Shown: positions 57,682-64,000 of the stretch, piece after piece
Position numbering within the stretch: position 1 is the stretch's first letter
Layout of the letters: the number at the start of each line of letters is the position of its first letter
Assembly (NCBI GenBank): GCA_963709645.1
Contig: CAVPXP010000003.1
Span: forward strand, 248,001-312,000
Length of the DNA: 64,000 nucleotides
Source of the DNA: DYRB01 sp963709645
Lineage (GTDB): Bacteria; Pseudomonadota; Gammaproteobacteria; Chromatiales; Chromatiaceae
Reading direction: 5' to 3'
Notes under the pieces: generated by a model
The model's input: only the letters and a program-made list of their open reading frames with translations
Told to the model about the DNA's origin: nothing
Databases searched by the model: none
Position numbers and translations under genes: made by a program

Positions 57682-58828
57682 TCAGGGAAGCTTCAGCGTT
57701 ACCCCCTCGACCTGTTCCATCTCGTGGATCGCGGCCTCCAGGTCGACCTGATCGGGGTTGTCGGTGACGCTGCGCGCCCAGGCGGGCGAGGACCTCGTCC
57801 TGCTCCCAGGTTTCACCCTCGGCAATCGGGCCGCTGCCAGTAGGCGGCCCAGGGGATGAACTTGGTCAGCGGGAAGATGCGCCCCGGGGTGGGCGACACG
57901 TCCACGTTGAGCCCGGCGACGAAGAGCAGCCGCTTGCCGCGGTAGGCGGGCTCCTGGCACCAGGGTGCGGTAGGTGCGGTCGAACTCGATCTGGGTGTTG
58001 ATCTTGGCCGCGGTCAGGGCCGGGGCCGGGGCGGTGACGATCTGGGGCATGAACCGAATCAGATTGAGCTCCAGGTGGCCGCGCCCCTCCTCGTCGCTCA
58101 CGATCTCTGCGGCGGAAGTAGAAGAGGTCTGGAGTCAGGCCCTCGCCGATGGGTGTAGGCGTCGCCGGGATGCGCCCAGCCAGCCGGTCCGCCAGCCCCT
58201 CGGCCATGTGAAAGACTTTGGCCGTGCTCAACGACCGGACATAGGACGGGTGACCCTCGGCGTCGAAACGCACCAGACGGGGCATGTGCAGCATCAAGCC
58301 CTGGTCGCGGTCCTGACGGACCAGGAGGTTGTCGACGATGACCACGGGACCGAGCTCGGCTTCGGCGATGAGGATGTGGTCCTGGGCGAAACGGTATTCG
58401 CCCTGGTACCAGTCCAGGACCCCGCAGATCTTGCCGCAACTGGTGGTGCACTCGTGGTCGGCACTCTGGAGGCGGCGGTAGACACCGAAGGTCCCCGTCT
58501 CGGCGTCGTAACCGACGTGGCTTGCCTGGACGATGACCAGGTCCTGGCCGTGATGGGCGTGAGGCCCGTGGCGGTCGGTGGCGACGATGCCGCCGACCTG
58601 ACCGTGATTGAAGGGGAAGGCGCCGAAGTGCTTGGCCAACAGGATAACGGGGTAACCCTGACTCTCGTCGGAGCAGAAGGCGCGCGACGGCATGATCCGC
58701 CCCTGCTCCATGCCGAGCCCCAGACAGAGGCCGTAGAGGCGCGGCACGAACTGGCTGTAGCGCATGGGATTGGGATCGATCAGGTAGTCGGCAAGCGGCT
58801 CGACGGCGCCGGTTTGTTGTTGATACAT
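57682..58828 (-). CDS. Probable LCIB-family beta-carbonic anhydrase (frameshifted)
   Basis: About 380 codons with shifts near 58105, 57955 and in the last 150 bases. Starts at the ATG at 58828 with AGGGGG about 10 bases upstream. The core resembles the algal LCIB/LCIC family: a C-x-D-E site at Cys52-Asp54 (AFCSDES), FNHGQVGGI, then SHVGYD with His104, TFGVYRR, and CTTSCG with Cys127/Cys131. The Cys-His-Cys set could be the zinc ligands. The family's Arg of a CxDxR motif is not seen. After the shifts, LELNLIRFMPQIV and LLFVAGLNVDVSPTPGRIFP continue the fold. It is divergent from a SulP gene and near dabBA, which supports an inorganic-carbon role. Not all of the family's residues can be checked, so function is probable, not certain. 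Confidence 0.6.
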
Positions 58829-59055
58829 AGCGGTTTTTCCCCCTCTGGCCTGGGGCCAGCTCAGTGCTTCGGTATATTCCCCAATACAAATATGGTACCC
58901 TCGCGAGCCGATTTGACGGGCTTGGAATGGTCGCACCCCGCTGGCGTCAGCGCGCGCTATCTGCATCGGCAGGCCCCGCGCCGGACAGGCAGGGGAACGG
59001 GGCCGCTCGGCCTCTGGCTTCCACACATATCGACGCGCAACGAGGGCCGACCGGC
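58829..59055. promoter_or_regulatory. Divergent control region of the carbon-uptake locus
   Basis: 227 bases between the LCIB-like gene and the SulP gene. It contains an AT-rich island at about 58871-58899, with GGTATATT and, on the other side, AATATGGTACC, an imperfect dyad. TATATT could be a -10 hexamer for either direction. This might be a LysR-type or other operator; no regulator gene is adjacent. Confidence 0.35.
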
Positions 59056-60813
59056 ATGATTCAAAGATTTCTCCCGTTTCTGCGCTGGTTCCCCATGGGG
59101 GCCGACACCCTCCGCGCCGACCTGATCGCAGGCATCACCGTCGCCCTGGTCCTGATCCCCCAGTCCATGGCCTATGCCCAGCTTGCCGGGCTGCCCGCCT
59201 ACTACGGGCTCTATGCCGCCTTCCTACCGGGCATCGTCGCAGCCCTGTGGGGCTCGTCCAAACAGCTTGCCACGGGGCCGGTGGCCGTCGTGTCCCTGCT
59301 GACGGCCTCGGCACTGATCCCAGTGGTCGCCAATCAAACCAGCGCGCAGGTCGGCAGCTCAGAGTATGTCGCCCTGTATGTCTCCCTGGCCATCTTGCTG
59401 GCCATGCTGGTGGGCCTGGTGCAGCTCGCGCTGGGCCTGTTCCGCCTGGGCGTGGTCGTCAATTTCCTGTCGCACCCGGTCATTGTCGGCTTCACCAACG
59501 CCGCAGCCCTGATCATCGGCCTGTCGCAGCTCAACAAGATCTTCGGCGTCTCAATGCCGCGCAGCGAGCACTTCATCAACGACATCTGGTCGGTGGTGCA
59601 GCAGATTGGCGACACACACCTCTTGACCCTGGTCATGGGCGTGGTGGCCTTCGCCATCATGTGGAGCCTGAAGAAGTATGCCCCCAGGCTCCCCGGGGTC
59701 CTGATCGCCGTGGCGGCCACGACACTCGCGAGTTGGGCCCTAGGCTTTGCCGAGCACGGCGGAAAGGTGGTCGGGAGCATACCCTCCGGCCTGCCCAGCC
59801 TGGCCCTGCCGCATCTGGACCTGACGCTGGCCATGGACCTCCTGCCCGCCGCCATCATCATCTCGCTGGTGGGATTCATGGAGGCCATCTCGATCGCCAA
59901 GGCCATGGCCGCCAAGACCAAGGACCGTATCGACCCCAACCAGGAACTGATCGGGCAGGGTATCGGCAATATCCTGGGCAGCCTGACCCAGGCCTATCCG
60001 GCCAGCGGCTCCTTCTCACGCTCGGCGGTCAACCTCAACGCCGGGGCCAAGACCGGGATGTCCTCGGTCTTCACCGGCGCGGTGGTGCTGATCACCCTGC
60101 TCTTCCTCACCCCGCTGCTGTACCACCTGCCCCAGTCGGTGCTGGCGGCGGTGATCATGATGGCCGTCATCGGGCTCATCAATTTCGGGGCCATCCGGCA
60201 CGCCTGGGAGGCACAGAAACACGACGGCATCGCCGCCGTCGTCACCTTCGTCGCCACCCTGGCCTTCGCCCCCCACTTGGACACCGGCATCATGGTCGGC
60301 GCGGGGCTGGCCGTCGGGCTCTTCCTCTACCGCACCATGAAGCCGCGCGTGGCCCTCTTGGGGCGTTTCGGGGACGGGACCCTGCGGGACCTGCACGTCC
60401 ACCCGACCCTGCCCACCGACGAGCGCATCATCGTGGTGCGCTTCGACGGCCAACTCTACTTCGCCAATGTTTCGTACTTCGAAGACACGATCCTGGCGGC
60501 GGTGGCCGATCATCCTAATGCCAAGTACATCCTGGTGGTAGCGGACGGCATCAACCAGCTCGATGCATCCGGACAGGAGGTCCTGGAGCACCTGATCGAA
60601 CGCCTGGGCGCCATCGGCATCACCATGGTCCTGAGCGGCATGAAGCGCCAGGTCGTCCAGGTCCTGCACCGCACCCACCTCATCGAGCACCTGGGCCACG
60701 AGAACATCTTCGCCACCGAGGAAATGGCCCTGGACGCCATCTACGACCGCCTGGGCGAGACCGGCTACCGCCCGTTGCGGATGTCTCCCCCAGTCTCCGC
60801 CCAACCGGCCTGA
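59056..60813 (+). CDS. SulP-family transporter, candidate bicarbonate uptake
   Basis: 585 residues from the ATG at 59056. About 12 membrane segments, beginning DLIAGITVALVLIPQSMAYA and LPAYYGLYAAFLPGIVAALW, with FMEAISIAKAMAAKTKDRID and FSRSAVNLNAGAKTGMSSVF; C-terminal STAS domain (RIIVVRFDGQLYFANVSYFE; VADGINQLDASGQEVLEHLI). SulP proteins carry sulfate, bicarbonate or dicarboxylates; location beside a probable carbonic anhydrase and dabBA supports HCO3-, possibly with Na+. It ends 60 bases before dabB and is likely in the same operon. Confidence 0.9.
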   Translation: MIQRFLPFLRWFPMGADTLRADLIAGITVALVLIPQSMAYAQLAGLPAYYGLYAAFLPGIVAALWGSSKQLATGPVAVVSLLTASALIPVVANQTSAQVGSSEYVALYVSLAILLAMLVGLVQLALGLFRLGVVVNFLSHPVIVGFTNAAALIIGLSQLNKIFGVSMPRSEHFINDIWSVVQQIGDTHLLTLVMGVVAFAIMWSLKKYAPRLPGVLIAVAATTLASWALGFAEHGGKVVGSIPSGLPSLALPHLDLTLAMDLLPAAIIISLVGFMEAISIAKAMAAKTKDRIDPNQELIGQGIGNILGSLTQAYPASGSFSRSAVNLNAGAKTGMSSVFTGAVVLITLLFLTPLLYHLPQSVLAAVIMMAVIGLINFGAIRHAWEAQKHDGIAAVVTFVATLAFAPHLDTGIMVGAGLAVGLFLYRTMKPRVALLGRFGDGTLRDLHVHPTLPTDERIIVVRFDGQLYFANVSYFEDTILAAVADHPNAKYILVVADGINQLDASGQEVLEHLIERLGAIGITMVLSGMKRQVVQVLHRTHLIEHLGHENIFATEEMALDAIYDRLGETGYRPLRMSPPVSAQPA

Positions 60814-60873
60814 CCGGACGCTGCCCGGGGCAAGGCCCCGGGGCAGTACCGACCTGACGCACCCAGGACCATC

Positions 60874-62340
60874 ATGGGTTACCTCTCGCTCCTGCTCGCC
60901 CTGCCCCTGGCCGGCGCCGCGCTGATTGCCGCGCTGCCCGGCGACGATACCCTTTGGGTGCGCCGCGTCGCCATCGCCGCCGCGATCGCGACCCTGATCC
61001 TGGCGTGGGCCATGGCCCTGGGCTTCGATACCTCTCTGGCGGGGATGCAGTATGCCGAGTCCTTCCAATGGAACGAACGGCTCGGGACCACCTACGCCCT
61101 TGGCCTGGACGGGGTGTCCCTGCCATTGATCATGCTCGCCACCCTGCTCGCCCTGGTGGCCATCATGGCATCCAAGGCCATCCAGGACAGACCCAAGGGC
61201 TATTACCTGCTGATGCTGGTCTTGGAGGCGGCCATGCTCGGGGTCTTCACCGCCCAGGACTGGGCCCTGTTCTATGTGTTCTGGGAACTGACCCTGATCC
61301 CGCTCTTTTTCCTCATCGACCGCTGGGGGGGCAAGGGGCGCGCAGGCGCGTCGCTGAACTTCGTCCTCTACACCATGGGCGGCTCGGTCTTCATGCTGAT
61401 CTCGCTCCTGCTCCTGTTCGACGCCGTCCCTGGCCACAGCTTCGCCATGGCGGACATGGGGCGCGGGGCCCCGACCCTCCCGGAGGAGACCCAGGTCCTC
61501 ATCTTCCTGGGCTTCTTGATCGGTTTCGGGGTCAAGATGCCCATCTTCCCCATCCATGGCTGGCTGCCCCTGGCCCACGTCGAGGCGCCGAGCCCGGTGA
61601 GCATCCTGCTATCGGGCATCCTGCTCAAAATGGGCTCCTACGGCCTGCTGCGGGCGGTGGTCCTGCTTCCAGACGCAGCCCAGGCACTACAGGGTGTCCT
61701 GCTCGGCATCGCCCTGCTGAGCCTGATCTACGGCGGCCTGCTCGCCTGGCGCCAGACCGACCTCAAGGCCATGATCGCCTACTCGTCCATCAGCCACATG
61801 GGGGTCGTCCTGGTGGGCATCGCGGCCCTGAACGTCACCGGATTCACGGGGGCGGTGGCGCAGATGGTGGCCCACGGCCTGGTGGCCGGGGTCCTGTTCC
61901 TGCTCGTCGGACTCCTCTACGAGCGTACCCACACACGGGAGATCGGGCACTACAGTTCGCTGATCCGGGTCACCCCGCGCTTCGCCTTCTTCACCATCCT
62001 GGCCTTCGTGGCGGCGGTGGGGATGCCCGGGACAGCGGGCTTCATTGCCGAGCTGCACGCCCTGATCGGCGGCTTCGAGCGCTGGGGATGGCTCATGGTC
62101 CTCCTGAGCGTCGGCGTGCTGATCAGCGCCGCCTATGCCATCCGCACCGTCGGGCGTCTGTTCACCGGCCCGGTACGCCCTCAGATGCGCCAGGTTGCGG
62201 ACCTGCGCAACAGCGAGATGTTCGCCGCCTCGGTCCTGACCGCCGGCATCGTGCTCCTGGGCGTCTTCCCCGCCCCGGCCCTGCGCCTATCCCAGGCCAC
62301 CCTGGCATCCATCGGCGCCGCCTTCGGCCCTGCCTTCTAG
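60874..62340 (+). CDS. dabB: NuoM-like membrane subunit of a DAB carbon pump
   Basis: 488 residues, about 14 membrane segments. It matches complex I subunit M: LALPLAGAALIAALPG, the segment FYVFWELTLIPLFFLID with Glu138, and GVKMPIFPIHGWLPLAHVEA with Lys221, the Glu-Lys pair needed for proton movement in NuoM-type subunits. KAMIAYSSISHMGVVLVGIA is also present. No other complex I genes are adjacent; the next gene is DUF2309, so it is the DabB partner that couples ion gradient to DabA. The typical DabB described is NuoL-like; this is the NuoM type. ORF intact; 11 bases before dabA. Confidence 0.85.
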   Translation: MGYLSLLLALPLAGAALIAALPGDDTLWVRRVAIAAAIATLILAWAMALGFDTSLAGMQYAESFQWNERLGTTYALGLDGVSLPLIMLATLLALVAIMASKAIQDRPKGYYLLMLVLEAAMLGVFTAQDWALFYVFWELTLIPLFFLIDRWGGKGRAGASLNFVLYTMGGSVFMLISLLLLFDAVPGHSFAMADMGRGAPTLPEETQVLIFLGFLIGFGVKMPIFPIHGWLPLAHVEAPSPVSILLSGILLKMGSYGLLRAVVLLPDAAQALQGVLLGIALLSLIYGGLLAWRQTDLKAMIAYSSISHMGVVLVGIAALNVTGFTGAVAQMVAHGLVAGVLFLLVGLLYERTHTREIGHYSSLIRVTPRFAFFTILAFVAAVGMPGTAGFIAELHALIGGFERWGWLMVLLSVGVLISAAYAIRTVGRLFTGPVRPQMRQVADLRNSEMFAASVLTAGIVLLGVFPAPALRLSQATLASIGAAFGPAF

Positions 62341-62351
62341 AAGAGACGCGG

Positions 62352-64000
62352 ATGAGCGAGCACACGGCACCCGCGGGCGACATTCGCACCCAGATCCGCA
62401 ACATGGCGGCACACCTGGCGCACATCCTGCCGGGACAGGCCAGGATCCGCGACTTCGTCCACCACAACACCCTGCACGGCTTCCAGCACCTGCCCTTCCC
62501 GCAGGCGCTCGCGGAGGCGCGTCGCACCACCGGCACCCGCGGCTACCTGCCGCTGGAGCGTTTCCGCGCTTATCACGCCGAGGGCCGCATCGACCTGGCG
62601 GACCTCGCCGCCGTCCTCGATGCAGAGCCGGACCTGGGCGCCGACCAGCCTCTGCCCTGGGGGCAGCCGGACACCAACCAGGGGCGCAGCCTGTGCCGTC
62701 GCGACTTCTATCTGGCCGCCCTGCGCCACCCCTGCGAGCCGGTCGCCACAGCCCGCCTGGACTGGCTCATCGACGAGGACGGGGCCCTGCGCCGATTTCC
62801 GACGGATGTCGCCGCCGATGCCCGCGTGCGCATCCAAGAGGCTGCGGCCCGGGCCGGGGTCCAGGGCGAGGCCGCCGCCATCGCCGACCTCTGGTCCGCC
62901 TGTCTCGAGGTCCTGAATATCGAGCACGCACGGCTGCACCCGGAGGACCTGCTGGACGCCGCCGCCGACCGGGCCGAAGGCGCCCGGTCGCGGGACGCGG
63001 GGGCCGCACCGCGCCAGGAGCCGCTGGATCGACAGCTCCACCGGGAGGCGGCGGCCAGGCTCCAGGTCCTGCTCGACCGGGTAGGCACGGACCTGACGCT
63101 CCGCGGCCTGCTCCAGCTCCTCACTGGAGAGGACCTGCTGGAGCAGCTCAAACCCAAGCTGGCCCGTTACCTGGGCGCCTACCTGGACGAGGGCTTCGCC
63201 CCCTGGACCAATCCGCGTCGGGCTCAGGGTCTCTATGCCGCCTGGAGGGTTGCTGCCCGTACCGACATGACCCCGGTCTTCCGGGACCTGCGCGCCTGGG
63301 GTACCGAGGTGGAGTCGCTGCCTCCGGAGCCGCTGGAGGCCATCATCGCCGAGCTCCAGCACATGGGCCTGCCCCGGGAGCGCTGGTTGGGCTACCTGGA
63401 GCGTCTGGCCCTCGAACTGCCCGGCTGGTCCGGTATGGCCCTGTGGCGGGAGCAGCACCCCGATTACGGTGCCGATGCGGCCCCGGTAGCGATGCTCGAC
63501 TACCTCGCCCTTCGCCTGGTCCTGGAACGCATCTACGCCCAGTCCCTGAGCCGCACCCACTGGCAGATCGAGGCCAGCCTGGACATGCTGCGCTGGTACT
63601 TCCGCCGCAATCCGGAGGAATTCCTGGTCCGCCAGGCGCTCTACGGTGAACCCCTGCCGGAGTACCTGACCACCTGGGCCGAGGGGGCCGTGACCCGCTC
63701 GGACCTGGACCCTGGAGACCGCGGCTGGGCGGAACTGGCGGCCCGCATCTGGAGCTGGCGCCGCGCCCGGGCCGCCAGCCAAGGCCAGCAAGACCCGTCG
63801 GCCCGGGCCCCTTCTGCCGAGGGACATGCCTGGCCCCTGTTCCGCCTGGCCCAGCACCTGGGTCTGTCCGGGACGGATCTGAGGCGCCTGGGGGCAGAAG
63901 GCGTAGCGGCCATCTTTGCCTGCCTGGACAGGCTCGACCCGGACCGTGCTGGCTATCTCTGGCTGCAGGCATTCGAACGCCATTACCGGGAGCAGATCCT
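62352..64000 (+). CDS. dabA: DabA (DUF2309) inorganic-carbon pump subunit, 5' part only
   Basis: The frame is open from the ATG at 62352 to the right edge, 549 codons. The family's N-terminal motif FVHHNTLHGFQHLPFPQAL is intact, followed by YLPLERFRAYHAEGRIDLAD and DYGADAAPVAMLDYLALRLV. The window stops just at FERHYREQIL, before the expected C-x-D-x-R zinc-site region, so catalytic residues cannot be confirmed. DabA is a peripheral, carbonic-anhydrase-like protein that makes HCO3- from CO2 when coupled to DabB. Strong association with the NuoM-like gene 11 bases upstream. Confidence 0.9.
   Translation, partial: MSEHTAPAGDIRTQIRNMAAHLAHILPGQARIRDFVHHNTLHGFQHLPFPQALAEARRTTGTRGYLPLERFRAYHAEGRIDLADLAAVLDAEPDLGADQPLPWGQPDTNQGRSLCRRDFYLAALRHPCEPVATARLDWLIDEDGALRRFPTDVAADARVRIQEAAARAGVQGEAAAIADLWSACLEVLNIEHARLHPEDLLDAAADRAEGARSRDAGAAPRQEPLDRQLHREAAARLQVLLDRVGTDLTLRGLLQLLTGEDLLEQLKPKLARYLGAYLDEGFAPWTNPRRAQGLYAAWRVAARTDMTPVFRDLRAWGTEVESLPPEPLEAIIAELQHMGLPRERWLGYLERLALELPGWSGMALWREQHPDYGADAAPVAMLDYLALRLVLERIYAQSLSRTHWQIEASLDMLRWYFRRNPEEFLVRQALYGEPLPEYLTTWAEGAVTRSDLDPGDRGWAELAARIWSWRRARAASQGQQDPSARAPSAEGHAWPLFRLAQHLGLSGTDLRRLGAEGVAAIFACLDRLDPDRAGYLWLQAFERHYREQI

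Noticed and set aside
57974..59059. Rightward 361-codon frame opposite the LCIB-like gene
   Set aside because: It overlaps the divergent promoter and the SulP start and has no recognisable domain; the leftward frame carries the Cys/His pattern and a better start.

Overview
The window is GC-rich, densely coded bacterial chromosome. Gene content suggests a chemo- or photolithoautotrophic gammaproteobacterium, most likely near the purple sulfur bacteria (Chromatiaceae). The indicators are a homodimeric-type pyruvate:ferredoxin oxidoreductase, a NorD/CbbO-type protein, SulP transporters, a DabA/DabB inorganic-carbon uptake pair, TauE-UspA fusions and a penta-heme cytochrome. The taxonomic guess is inference: there is no rRNA or marker gene here. 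I see no tRNA, rRNA, CRISPR array, prophage or complete transposase.

Layout. 1-9144 (minus strand): a secreted-protein operon with one giant SdrD/beta-helix protein followed by three exported multicopper-oxidase-type proteins, the last cut by the window edge. 9145-10269: long intergenic region with a perfect 20-bp tandem repeat. 10270-13330: a NarL-type sensor kinase facing a LuxR-type regulator. 13338-18178: an exported Cys-rich protein, a DUF971-MoaD fusion with an unknown partner, a D,D-peptidase and a hemolysin III protein. 18176-21152: a small exported protein and a NorD/CbbO-like VWA protein. 21314-26847: nitroreductase, then glgX-gnd-zwf (glycogen breakdown into the oxidative pentose phosphate pathway). 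27017-29726: PhoPQ-like system with two small periplasmic proteins. 30023-34136: potFGHI polyamine ABC transporter. 34399-35769: penta-heme cytochrome. 36057-41832: receiver-domain remnant, rimI, nifJ and a DHOD-like protein. 42122-45827: creBCD. 45963-51176: nnrU, a second OmpR-type two-component system, SulP and UspA. 51459-57568: TauE-UspA-UspA fusion with satellites, then an NtrC-type two-component system. 57682-64000: probable LCIB-like carbonic anhydrase, divergent SulP, NuoM-like DabB, and DabA running off the right edge.

The strongest system-level reading is the right end. A probable LCIB-family carbonic anhydrase, a SulP anion transporter and a DabB-DabA pair sit together and look like one inorganic-carbon-concentrating locus. 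At the left end, copper ligands appear to be distributed over adjacent multicopper-oxidase genes beside a giant beta-helix protein, which suggests an extracellular oxidase assembly.

Two features affect how the annotation should be read. First, many clearly conserved genes carry one or more single-base frameshifts (multicopper oxidase, giant protein, LuxR regulator, norD, glgX, gnd, creB, OmpR regulator, sensor kinase, NtrC regulator, LCIB-like). These are most simply sequencing or assembly errors, so I annotate each as one gene. Second, non-coding elements with inverted-repeat ends occur repeatedly at gene 3' ends: a ~150-bp MITE-like family in three copies, an 88-bp element whose two ends form the stop codons of two convergent genes, and a 160-bp element ending in a kinase stop codon. 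Direct-repeat operators with an 11-bp period sit near three OmpR-family systems, including exact cre-tag sequences before creD.
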